Source of the DNA: DATGHS01 sp035307785
GTDB lineage: Bacteria; Planctomycetota; Planctomycetia; Gemmatales; Gemmataceae
Direction: 5' to 3'
Assembly (NCBI GenBank): GCA_035307785.1
Contig: DATGHS010000023.1
Span: 5,178-69,177, forward strand
Length of the DNA: 64,000 nt
The position numbers and the translations under genes were made by a program. A model generated the notes under the pieces. The model was given only the letters and a program-made list of their open reading frames with translations. It was not told the DNA's origin and ran no database searches. Positions 8,259 to 16,387 of this stretch are shown here, one piece after another. Each line of letters starts with the position of its first letter. Position 1 is the first letter of the stretch.

Positions 8259-8313
8259 AGCACGCAGCGCAAGCAAGTGCGAACCCGTCGGGCACTTGCT
8301 TGCGCTGCGTGCT
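8259..8313. repeat. REP-like palindrome upstream of the transposase gene
   Basis: Arms 8259-8280 and 8292-8313 are perfectly complementary over 22 nt around an 11-nt loop. It has the same CGCAGCGCAAGCAAGTGC arm as the elements at 7633 and 10187. A further small imperfect palindrome follows at about 8321-8336. Confidence 0.9.
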
Positions 8314-8341
8314 CGGAATGCACGCAGCTGCGCGTGTTATA

Positions 8342-11300
8342 TCATTTCCCCGCCTCCACAATCCGAATCTCCTCCTCCGTCAGCCCGTAAAGCTCATATA
8401 CCAGCGCGTCGATCTGGCGGTCGGTGGCGTCAATCTGCGCTTGCAGCGCCGCCTGATCACTCGGCGTCCGAGCACGCTGCGCCAGCAAGTGCAACTCCAG
8501 CATCTGCTCCACCAACGCCACCATGCGGTCGTGCCGCGATTTGTCGGCGGGGGAGGAGAAGTCGATGACGCGGATGGGGGCTTGTGAGACGCCCTTGGCG
8601 CTAAACTCTACATAGCCGGAGAGTTTGGGAGGGCAAAGGCCTTTCAAGACATAGCTGACCAGCCGAGAGTTCATTAGGCCTAGAAAGTAATTCAATTCGT
8701 GGGATTTCGCATCTTCGATGATTATCGCGGGACACCGAGCACCGTCGAAGGCTGTATTTGGCTGCAAAAGGCCAACCCTACATGTTTTGGCGATACCGCG
8801 CAGCACGAGCTTTTGAGCGTGAATGTGATAGTAGGAGCCAGCGCGCAAGTGGCGGTACCAGTCAGCGCCAGTCGCGTAAAGGCGCCGGCTGTCTTCTCGC
8901 CGGCGCAAATCGTCCTTATAGGCGGATAGGTGTTTATGAACGTTCGGAAAGCCGGAACGCAATTCAGATTCGGCCAGCAATTCTGGAGTGCCGTCTTGCC
9001 CTTCCCGGTATGGGTAAATGATCAAGCACCCGGGCTTCGTCACACTATACCTTTCGATGTCCCCGCCGCGCATTGCGTACGGCAATAGGAGTTTTCTTTC
9101 GAGTTTGAGCTTCTTAGCATCTGCCAGCGAAACGACGAAGGCTGCTATCATGCCGCTCTTTGTTCCGATATAGGCTTTGCCAAAAGTACTCAGGGGAGCG
9201 ATCGGTACATTCCTCGCGCGTAGCAACTCGACAAGGTTCACGGTAGAGAAGTTCCAAGGTCCGTCAGGCAGGCGCTCCACGGGGAAATCCGTCGACTCGA
9301 CCGCCTCGATATCGGTGAGGTTGAGTTGCCCGGGCGAGTTAATTCGCTTGTGTTTGAGCATGACAGCGCGGGTAGGGCTCAATATGAAATTGGCAGGATA
9401 GGTGCTCGCGGACTGAAATACCGGCAGACTTCCGAAATCCACTATTTCTAATAGGCGGCCGTCGCGCAGCATCCTGCGCATGTTTGCACCATAATTGGTG
9501 CTCAGCCACTGTGAAGTGCATATGAATCCGGCAAAGCCACCCGATCTCGTAAGTTGCAAACCCCGCTCCAAGAAGACCAATGATAAATCGACTTTGCTTG
9601 TCGGACCTTCAAATCTCCGGTAGATATAGCGAGCCTCCTCCTCGGAAATTCTCTGGATCCGCACATACGGCGGATTCCCAATCACCACATCAAACCCGCC
9701 GGCCTTCATGATCTTCGGGAAATTCGCGTTCCAGTCGAAGACGTTGATGCGGTATTTCTCCTCGTCGTCGAAGAGGCTGCGGTCCTGGCCGTCGTAGAAA
9801 TCCGGGCCGATGAGCGAGTTGCCGCACTTGATGTTGTTGGCCAGGTCCGGCAGGGCGCGCTCGAAGCCGGCGTACAGGTGGCGTTCGAGCGTTTGCTTCG
9901 ATTCGCCTTCCAGCACCTTCAGCAGCAGCGAGAGCTTGGTCACTTCCACGGCCTGCGGGTCGATGTCCACGCCGTAGATGTTGGCCTTGAGGATGCGCTT
10001 CTTCTCGGCGGTGGTCAGCCGCCAGACGCCGCCGGGGCCGGCGTAGATTTCCTTGGCGTGCTTTTCGGCCCCGTCGCGCACGTACCAGTCGCGGTGCCAG
10101 TCGAGCAAGTACTGGTAGGCGCCGAGCAGGAAGGAGCCGGAGCCGCAGGCGGGATCGAGGATGCGGAGTTTCGAGCAGGCAGCGGGGTCCGAGCACGCAG
10201 CGCAAGCAAGTGCGGGGGGGCGCCGCACTTGCTTGCGCTGCGTGCTCGGACTGGAGCGCTGCGTTCTGCGAGAGTAACTTCCCCACCGTATGCCGCACAA
10301 TGTAATCCACGATATACGCCGGCGTGTAATACACGCCGCCGGCTTTCTTTACCTCCGGCTTGTCTTCCACCTGATTGCCCGATGCCCGGCCGTCAGGCGG
10401 ATCACTTTGCCCAGAAACTGCTCGTACACCTGGCCCAGAATTTCCACCGGCAGCACCGAGAAGTCGTACTGGCTTTGCGGCGGATAGAGTTCATCGATTG
10501 TGTTCTTGAGCAGCTTGTCCTCGATCTGGAGCTTCGGCGTGATTTCATCGGGCTTGTCGTCGCCGTGCTCCTTGTCGGCCTTGAAGTAGAAGAGGCCGGA
10601 GTTGTAGCGGTCGTCGGCCTTGCGGAAGAGCGTCTTGAGCCGGTCGTAGATGTCTTCACCTTCGCACAGATCGCGCAGCTGGCCGTAATCCTCGATGCCG
10701 CGGTCTTCGCACAGGCGCAGGAAGACGATGCGGTCGATGGTCATTTGCACGGCAAAGTTCAATTCGCGCTGGTCGAGCTTGGGATTGCGCAGGGCGAGGT
10801 TCTTGGCCAGGTCGAGCCGCCATTTTTCGATGTCGTCGAGCAGTGCCGCGTCTACCGGGGCGGTGCCGCGCTTCTTCTTCGCGGTGTCGGCATATTTGTC
10901 GAACGAGCCTTTCTTGATGGCCTCTTTCGAGAAGACATCGGCAATCTCGTTCCAGCGCTCGGCGTACTCCCTCAAGGAGAGGTAGAGGGTACGAGCCACC
11001 GAAGCCTTGTCGCCGTTGCGCGGCCGAATGCGGCAATCATAAACCGCGAGCTCCTCGAAGTTGGTGAGGATGGACAGCGGCAGCTTGCCGTTCCAGGCGT
11101 AGCAGCGTAGCTGATAGGCGGCATCAGCGTTATCTTTCAGCCGCACCGCCGGCTTCTTCGCTTCCAAGTAGAATTTGCCGGCTTCGCCATAGCGGAAGAG
11201 GTAATCCGCGCCTTGGTGGCGGTGCCGATCTTGATGGCCGCCTCGTGGACCACGTCTTTGTACTTCTCGGCCGCGCCGCTTTCATTTTCCATGTCCCAGC

Positions 11301-11430
11301 CGAGACATTTGAAGAGCGAATTGATGAACTGTTGGCGCGTTTCCGCTTCCTTGAACGCCTCGGCGTGGTAATCATCGGAGTTGTCTTCGAAGAGCTTCAC
11401 GAGTTGCAGCACTTTGTCGGGCGCGGCCAT
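8342..11430 (-). pseudogene. Broken type IIG restriction-modification gene (Eco57I-like)
   Basis: Three minus-strand frames together spell one enzyme of about 1000 residues that would methylate adenine and cut DNA. The first frame (11430 to about 11208, start MAAPDKVLQLVKLF) gives the helical N-terminus. The second (about 11208 to 10365) has FYLEAKKP, the E-x-K part of a PD-(D/E)xK nuclease. The rest holds GGVYYTPAYIVDYI, the SAM site DPACGSGSF, the adenine methylase motif NPPY (VVIGNPPYVR) and the target-recognition region. The frame breaks by one base at about 11205-11212, exactly at the P-D of the nuclease motif, again at about 10362-10372, and a third time where a palindrome sits at 10187-10251. 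The gene cannot make a full enzyme unless the two single-base breaks are sequencing errors; even then the palindrome leaves it out of frame. Confidence 0.85.
10187..10251. repeat. REP-like palindrome inserted inside the restriction-modification gene
   Basis: Arms 10187-10214 and 10224-10251 are perfectly complementary over 28 nt. They carry the same sequence as the palindromes flanking the transposase. The element sits between the codons for VGKLLSQNAALQ and those for KLRILDPACGSGSF, which normally lie close together. The reading frame before it differs from the one after it. Confidence 0.92.
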
Positions 11431-11658
11431 CGTAGGCGGTCCTCGAGGGGAGTTGGAGTGAGGTCGATTGTAGGGCGGCCCATTCAGACAACCAGCGGCT
11501 CTCCCATTTTCGGGCCTCCGCAGTTTTTGTGACCTGTTTGCCGCAAAAGTAGGCACCGACCGGTACAATGCGTAGGTTGCTTTCTTTTGCCAGGTTCGCC
11601 CAGATGATCCAGCCCAGGCAACGAATCGCCCGCGCAAGGGACTGTTGAGGGTTAAGTT

Positions 11659-11910
11659 ATGATCCACAGCGACGTACAACTCGACAGCACGCGTTTGGCT
11701 CTGGCCAAATTGGAAACTGCCATGGCCGACTTGCACAAGCAAAAGGGGAAAATGCATCCCGACCGCTACCGAATGCAGTCGGAACCTATAATCGATGAGA
11801 TTCAACGCTTGCGCGGTGAAATCGACGAATACGTGGGAGTAACAGAGGCATTTCGGGATTTGAACGGGAATCCGCACAGCGACCCTGCCACTTCGCCTAC
11901 GGCACGTTGA
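11659..11910 (+). CDS. Small helical protein of unknown function
   Basis: An 83-residue protein, predicted almost wholly helical (LALAKLETAMADLHKQK, then EPIIDEIQRLRGEIDEYVG), like a coiled-coil or helical-hairpin protein. GAGG about 9 nt before the ATG supports the start. It lies between the broken restriction gene and the toxin-antitoxin-like pair, and is convergent with the latter. The size and setting recall small antitoxin-like proteins, but I see no DNA-binding motif and make no functional call. Confidence 0.5.
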   Translation: MIHSDVQLDSTRLALAKLETAMADLHKQKGKMHPDRYRMQSEPIIDEIQRLRGEIDEYVGVTEAFRDLNGNPHSDPATSPTAR

Positions 11911-11965
11911 CTCGCCGCATACCCCCGCTCACCCCAATCCCTCTACCGGCAAGGACGCTCCATTC

Positions 11966-12448
11966 TCAGCATCGCGACTTAATGCCTTGGCCAGCGATGG
12001 TCGCCAGCGAAGCGCGGACTTCTTGAGATGTGAAAAACAACCGCAGCAGATTGTCCATGGCTCGCGACTGAATCTGCACTCCGTTGAGCCAGCGCGAAAG
12101 GGTCTCTTCAGCGATTCCGATTTGGTCCGCTGCATCTTTTTGTGTCATTTCCAGTTGTTCCAGCTCGAAACGAATCTCTTCCGGGGTAAGCAAGTGCAAA
12201 TGGGCTCGCAACGCTGCCTGAATTTGCTCTTCGACTTTTTCCGTGAAGACTTTTTGGCCGCAGTTGCGGCAAACCGGAATCGCCAGCTTTGGAATAGCAA
12301 ACGAGTATAAGCGACCATCGTGTCGGACTTCGCCTTCAAAGGGCATGCTGGTCATTTCCACTTCCATCTTGCCGCAATGGCGGCAGCGCCACGGAAAAGC
12401 CCGTTGTGCCCCAACCGGCTGGTTCGATCTTTTTTGATCAGCATTCAT
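11966..12448 (-). CDS. MqsA-like antitoxin: zinc finger plus HTH
   Basis: A 160-residue protein with the two-part layout of MqsA-type antitoxins. An N-terminal zinc-binding region has CRHC at 22-25 and CRNC at 59-62. A C-terminal XRE-type helix-turn-helix lies around 100-135 (MTQKDAADQIGIAEETLSRWLNG). In that family the N-terminus binds the toxin and the HTH binds the operon promoter. Its start overlaps the upstream gene by 11 nt, so the two are co-translated. A self-regulatory role is inferred from the operator at 12828-12850. It could instead be a solo regulator, but the tight pairing argues for an antitoxin. Confidence 0.78.
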   Translation of the reverse strand: MNADQKRSNQPVGAQRAFPWRCRHCGKMEVEMTSMPFEGEVRHDGRLYSFAIPKLAIPVCRNCGQKVFTEKVEEQIQAALRAHLHLLTPEEIRFELEQLEMTQKDAADQIGIAEETLSRWLNGVQIQSRAMDNLLRLFFTSQEVRASLATIAGQGIKSRC

Positions 12449-12800
12449 GGATGTTCACCACCAGGACCCAAGATTCGTCCGGAAGCACCGGCAGCCGGTA
12501 ATGCAGCCGCCTCTCAATATAAACTTCCTTCCCCTGAATCGTTATTCGCAGATCATGATGGAACTCGTAGAGGCCCAACCATTCGGGTCGCCGCTCCGCT
12601 TGTTCGTCAATTTCTCCACCAGCCGCGACGTGCCCATGCATCAGCCGACCAATCTCTTTTAGCGTGAGATTGGTCAACTCTCTTTGCACCCAGCGGAAGG
12701 CTTCTTCCGTCAAATCAAACTGGATGTAATCGGTGACGGACCAGTTCGCCAACGCATCCCGGTACGCCAACAGCCGGTCAGCGTCAGTCAATGGCGGCAC
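12438..12800 (-). CDS. Putative toxin partner of the MqsA-like protein (unrecognised family)
   Basis: A 120-residue protein, first gene of a two-gene operon with the MqsA-like protein. It begins with GTG; GGAG 7 nt upstream fixes this start. The N-terminal half is helical (DADRLLAYRDALANW, then FRWVQRELTNLTLKEIGRLM). The C-terminal half alternates beta strands (GLYEFHHDLRITI, KEVYIERRLHYRL, SWVLVVNIHEC). Helices followed by an antiparallel sheet would fit a small RNase-type toxin fold, but it does not resemble MqsR and I see no definite catalytic set. His, Arg and Tyr residues in the strands are candidates. The toxin role rests on context only. Confidence 0.55.
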   Translation of the reverse strand: MPPLTDADRLLAYRDALANWSVTDYIQFDLTEEAFRWVQRELTNLTLKEIGRLMHGHVAAGGEIDEQAERRPEWLGLYEFHHDLRITIQGKEVYIERRLHYRLPVLPDESWVLVVNIHEC

Positions 12801-12827
12801 GGAAGTCTCCGCTTTAGGAGTGCACCT

Positions 12828-12866
12828 GTATCAATCATTTTACTTGATACGATTGATGTATGTCAA
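12828..12866 (-). promoter_or_regulatory. Promoter and operator-like inverted repeat of the toxin-antitoxin-like operon
   Basis: On the minus strand a consensus -35 box TTGACA (12861-12866) is followed by an 18-nt spacer and the -10 box TAAAAT (12837-12842), about 37 nt before the GTG start. A 7-bp inverted repeat, GTATCAA and TTGATAC with a 9-nt spacer (12828-12834 and 12844-12850 on the plus strand), straddles the -10 box. This is the usual place for an antitoxin operator, so autorepression is likely but inferred. Confidence 0.7.
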
Positions 12867-12886
12867 TTCTACAGAAACCCTCTTCT

Positions 12887-13906
12887 TCACCCCAACCCTT
12901 CCAGCGGAGGCAAGTCCAGCAGCCCGCGGCTCACTCCGAATTCCGCCTCGCGCTCCGGCAGCCAGTAGCGGTAGGGATCGTGGCGGTGGCCGGTGCCGCT
13001 GCGCTGAATTCGGCCCTCGTCCACGGCGCGGCTCAGCCAGCGCCAGAGCGAAATGCGTGCCGGAGTTTCCTCTCCCTCGGGCCAGCGCTGGGCAATCTGG
13101 TCGCGTGTGAGTTTGCGTTCCGCCTGCGCCAGCACGCGGTGTAGTAATTCCCAGTGACCGCGGAAGTTTTCGTCTTCCTCCTCGCCGCGGGCCAGGTAGT
13201 TGCCGTCTTCGGTCCATTCGAGAATCAATTGGCGCGGGGTCTCGGAATAACGGGACCACGCCTGAATGCGCCGCCGGCGGTCGGCCGACTGGGAGCAACC
13301 ATACCAGTGCATTTCCATCAGAATATCGACGAAGCCCGCCAGCGCGCCGCTGCCCCGCGCCATCTTGCCGTCGGCGGAGGTCGCCTTGCGCGTGTGGTGC
13401 AGAATCAGCACGGCCATGCCCTGCGTCAACAGTTGCTGCAGGGGCAGCAGCGCTTCGGCCATGATGATGGCGTCGTTTTCACTGCGGCCCGGCAGGAAGG
13501 AAATCAGCGGATCAATGACGAGCAGATCGAGACCGGCGGTGGCGTGCTGTTCGGCGAGCTGGTCGATGAGTGCGGCCCATTCCTCATTTGTCGGCTTGCC
13601 GCGAAAGGGCCGGCAGACCAGGCCAATGTGGTCGCCAAAGTGAAATCGCTGGTGCCGCATTTGCCACAGGGCCGGGCTTTCTTCGGAAAGCACCACTGCG
13701 CGCGCCGGCTTTACAGCGAGTCCGGCCAACTCGCCGCCCGTTTGGAGTCGCGCCAGGAGTGCGGCCAGCAAGGTGGTCTTGCCGGCTTTCCACTGGCTGG
13801 CCAGCAGCGTGATGTTGCCGGCCGCTAGGTATCCGTGCCAAAGCCATTCGGCAGTGGCTTGTTCGTGCCATTCATGGGGTGCAAGAATCGTAAGCGGAGT
13901 GGACAT
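12887..13906 (-). CDS. RecA-fold AAA family ATPase (RepA-like), winged-helix C-terminus
   Basis: A 339-residue protein with the KaiC/RepA-type ATPase core. The Walker A-like loop is SQWKAGKTTLL (about 37-47; the usual first Gly is Ser), the Walker B is LLVIDPLISFLPGRSE (about 128-143), and ILHHTRK follows. Residues about 240-320 look like a winged helix (LTRDQIAQRWPEGEETPARISLWRWL). Such proteins occur next to primases in plasmids, phages and integrated elements, where they act as replicative helicases or loaders. No primase or integrase is in view, so this may be a relic or may work alone. The start at 13906 has AGG just upstream and matches the family N-terminus. Confidence 0.75.
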   Translation of the reverse strand: MSTPLTILAPHEWHEQATAEWLWHGYLAAGNITLLASQWKAGKTTLLAALLARLQTGGELAGLAVKPARAVVLSEESPALWQMRHQRFHFGDHIGLVCRPFRGKPTNEEWAALIDQLAEQHATAGLDLLVIDPLISFLPGRSENDAIIMAEALLPLQQLLTQGMAVLILHHTRKATSADGKMARGSGALAGFVDILMEMHWYGCSQSADRRRRIQAWSRYSETPRQLILEWTEDGNYLARGEEEDENFRGHWELLHRVLAQAERKLTRDQIAQRWPEGEETPARISLWRWLSRAVDEGRIQRSGTGHRHDPYRYWLPEREAEFGVSRGLLDLPPLEGLG

Positions 13907-14025
13907 GATGACCTGGTAAGTAGGGAAAGTGAAAATGGGCCCGAGACGTGCCCGGCCGATCTCGGCCGCCATGAACGGGGCGCCGGAAGAATCGGCCAAT
14001 CAAGTATAGGATACGTTTGTTCATT

Positions 14026-14084
14026 TGTCATTCAAAAATCGGTTTGATTTCACGAAAAATGGTTTCGTTTCATGGGGGGAGTGT
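14026..14084 (-). repeat. 59-nt dispersed element, copy 1
   Basis: Read on the minus strand, this stretch begins ACACTCCCCCCATGAAAC and ends ATTTTTGAATGACA. It matches 34793-34851 at 54 of 59 positions. It sits about 120 nt upstream of the ATPase gene start and points toward it. It is not palindromic. The differences between the copies mostly change the possible codons, so conservation appears to be at the DNA or RNA level. Confidence 0.85.
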
Positions 14085-14112
14085 GTGTTTACGTGAAACG
14101 GAAACGAAACGC

Positions 14113-14130
14113 GCCGGCGGCCGGCTTTTT
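14113..14130 (+). terminator. Possible intrinsic terminator
   Basis: GCCGG and CCGGC form a 5-bp GC-rich stem with a 3-nt loop, followed at once by TTTTT. It lies between the 59-nt element and the cytochrome gene and would stop plus-strand transcripts entering from the divergent region. The stem is short, so this is tentative. Confidence 0.3.
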
Positions 14131-14239
14131 CCCATCCCGTCCTTGCCTTGGCATGCTCACTCTGGCACAATATCAGGGTTGCACTCCCGCCGCTGAACTC
14201 TTCTGCCTTCCTGTTGTATTTGTGCTGAGGAACCTCTCC

Positions 14240-15715
14240 ATGACGTGGCTTCGTCATTTGTTGGCGCTTGGAATTGCCGCTGCGGTGCTATCGCCGCTAG
14301 TCGCTGCCGAGCCGGCCAAGGACGCCCCAAAGGCGAAGGTCAGCTATTACAAAGACATTCGCCCAATCATGCAAATCCATTGCCAGGGCTGCCATCAGGC
14401 GGCCAAGGCTCAGGGCGGGTACGTGCTGACCGATTACGGCGAGATGTTCCAGAAGGGCAATACGGGCAAGGATCCCATCGTGAAGGGCAAACCCGAGGCG
14501 AGCCTGTTGCTGCACCAGCTGCTACCGCAAGCCGGCAAGCCGCCCGCCATGCCCAAAGATAAAGAGCCGCTGGCGCCGATGCAGATCGACAAGATCAAGC
14601 AATGGATCGCCGAAGGCGCCGAGGACGACACTCCGGCTTCCGTCCGCAAAGTCCAAATCGACGACGAGCATCCGCCGGTTTATGATCTGCCGCCCGTGAT
14701 TACGTGCGTGCAGTTTTCGCCAGACGGAAGCCTCCTGGCCGTTTCGGGCTATCACGAAGTGCTGCTGCACAAGCCCGATGGCTCCGGAATTGTCGCCCGG
14801 CTCATTGGCACCTCCGAGCGCATCAATTCCCTTGCGTTTTCGCCGGATGGAAAGACGCTTGCGGTCACGGGCGGCAACCCTGGCCGGTTCGGGGAAATCC
14901 AGCTTTGGAACGTCGCCAAGAAAGAATTGAAGCTTTCCGTGCCGATGACCTTCGACACCATCAACGGTGTAAGCTGGTCGCCCGATGGCTCCAAGATCGC
15001 CTTTGGTTGCGATGACAACACGCTCCGGGCCGTCGATGCTAAAACCGGCCAGCAAGTGCTCTTCCAGGGCGCGCACAACGACTGGGTGCTCGACACCACA
15101 TTTTCGCTCGATGGCACATTCCTGGTTTCCGTCAGCCGCGACCGCAGCATGAAACTCACGGAAGTTTCCACCCAGCGCTTCATCGACAATGTCACCAGCA
15201 TCACGCCCGGCGCGCTTAAGGGCGGCCTGGGGGCGGTGGCATTGCGGCCGCTGGCCGAGCGCAAGATGGTGAAGCGCGACCTGGAAACCGGCGGCGGCGA
15301 GCAGTTGTACAACGAACTGCTCAACGGCGGGGCCGACGGCATACCCCGGCTCTACAAAATGCATCGTGAAAGCAAGCGCGTGATCGGCGACGATGCCAAC
15401 AAGATTCGCGAATTCGAAAAGATGCCGGGCCGCATTTATGCGTTGGCGTTTAACAAAGACGGCAGCTTGTTCGCGGCCGGCAGCAGTAATGATGGCAGCG
15501 GCGAAGTGCGCGTGTACCAAACCAACGACGGTAAGCGCGTAAGCACCTTCGAGGGCGAACGCGGTGGAGTGTACACGGTCGCCTGGCGGCCCGACGGCAA
15601 GGCCGTCGCCAGCGCCGGCTTTGACGGCGTCGTAAGAATCAACGATCCGATGACCGGGAAGTTGATTAAGGAGTTTGTGCCGGTGCCGATCAGCGCCAAA
15701 GCAGCAACGAAATAA
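14240..15715 (+). CDS. Secreted planctomycete-type cytochrome c / WD40 repeat protein
   Basis: A 491-residue exported protein. After the signal peptide (about 1-23) comes a planctomycete cytochrome c domain with the haem motif CQGCH at 48-52 in the context SYYKDIRPIMQIHCQGCH. Residues about 150-480 form WD40-type repeats (TCVQFSPDGSLLAVSG, SLAFSPDGKTLAVTG, GVSWSPDGSKIAFG, YTVAWRPDGKAVASAG), probably a beta-propeller. GAGGA lies about 8 nt before the ATG at 14240; the frame is open upstream to 14072 but that part has no signal features. Such proteins are typical of planctomycetes and often neighbour DUF1549/DUF1553 proteins, as here. The electron-transfer role is unproven. Confidence 0.85.
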   Translation: MTWLRHLLALGIAAAVLSPLVAAEPAKDAPKAKVSYYKDIRPIMQIHCQGCHQAAKAQGGYVLTDYGEMFQKGNTGKDPIVKGKPEASLLLHQLLPQAGKPPAMPKDKEPLAPMQIDKIKQWIAEGAEDDTPASVRKVQIDDEHPPVYDLPPVITCVQFSPDGSLLAVSGYHEVLLHKPDGSGIVARLIGTSERINSLAFSPDGKTLAVTGGNPGRFGEIQLWNVAKKELKLSVPMTFDTINGVSWSPDGSKIAFGCDDNTLRAVDAKTGQQVLFQGAHNDWVLDTTFSLDGTFLVSVSRDRSMKLTEVSTQRFIDNVTSITPGALKGGLGAVALRPLAERKMVKRDLETGGGEQLYNELLNGGADGIPRLYKMHRESKRVIGDDANKIREFEKMPGRIYALAFNKDGSLFAAGSSNDGSGEVRVYQTNDGKRVSTFEGERGGVYTVAWRPDGKAVASAGFDGVVRINDPMTGKLIKEFVPVPISAKAATK

Positions 15716-15725
15716 GGAAGTTCTG

Positions 15726-16352
15726 ATGTCGATGGTGGCCCGAACAACTCGATCCCGCACCTATGGACCGGAATGCCACGGCCGGCGAATGTCCTACGAA
15801 GAATTTGCATCGGCCCCGTGGCAGGAGGGTTACCAATATGAATTGATTCACGGGACAATCGTAGTGGCCGCGCTACCAAGGACTTCGCACGACTTATTGG
15901 ATGATTGGTTAAGCGAAGTATTGAGATCCTACAAACGGTCGCATCCTGAAATCATCAACTATGTTTCGACCGCGCCGCGTATCGTCATTCGCGAGGTGGA
16001 TCTGCCAACTTGCCCAGAACCAGATATTGCTGCATACCGCGACCTACCGCTCCACCTGCCGTGGGACGAATTGGATTGGCGGGACTATAGCCCAATTCTG
16101 GTCGTTGAGATTATTTCGGAAGATAATGCCTGGAAAGATTTGGACCGAAACGTCGATCTCTATTTGCAAATTCCGTCCATTCGCGAATACTGGATCGTTG
16201 ATCCGCGCGAAAGTGCCGATCGGCCTAGCATGATCGTCTACCGCCGTCGTGGTAAGAATTGGCAGAAGCCAATTTACGTGGCTTACCAAGAGACTTACAC
16301 GACCAAACTACTGCCCGGTTTTGCTTTAGTGATGGATCCGCATCAACGTTAG
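15726..16352 (+). CDS. Uma2 family putative endonuclease (DUF820)
   Basis: A 208-residue member of the Uma2 family, which has a PD-(D/E)xK nuclease-like fold; its cellular job is not established. Visible core elements are YELIHGTIVV, PEPDIAAY, the acidic strand ILVVEIISED and REYWIVDP. In the helix DLDRNVDLYLQI the place where many members have Lys is Asn, so activity is uncertain. AAGGAAG 5 nt upstream sets the start at 15726. It sits between the cytochrome and DUF1549 genes. A second Uma2 gene lies in the ATP synthase operon at 46503. Confidence 0.8.
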   Translation: MSMVARTTRSRTYGPECHGRRMSYEEFASAPWQEGYQYELIHGTIVVAALPRTSHDLLDDWLSEVLRSYKRSHPEIINYVSTAPRIVIREVDLPTCPEPDIAAYRDLPLHLPWDELDWRDYSPILVVEIISEDNAWKDLDRNVDLYLQIPSIREYWIVDPRESADRPSMIVYRRRGKNWQKPIYVAYQETYTTKLLPGFALVMDPHQR

Positions 16353-16387
16353 GACGCGATTTGCTTGCTTTTTCACGAGAACCTCCG

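Noticed and set aside
9878..11110. 410-residue open frame on the plus strand over the restriction gene
   Set aside because: It is the antisense shadow of the methylase/nuclease coding region, whose motifs are clear on the minus strand.
14154..14182. Sigma-54-like TGGCAC ... TTGCA pair upstream of the cytochrome gene
   Set aside because: The two boxes are separated by 5 nt more than the fixed GG-N10-GC spacing, so it cannot be a sigma-54 promoter.
14021..14257. Conserved peptide HSPHE-KPF-VKSN-FLND seen in frames at 14.1 and 34.8 kb
   Set aside because: Differences between the two copies are mostly amino-acid changing and the surrounding frames are unrelated, so this is treated as a DNA repeat rather than a protein.
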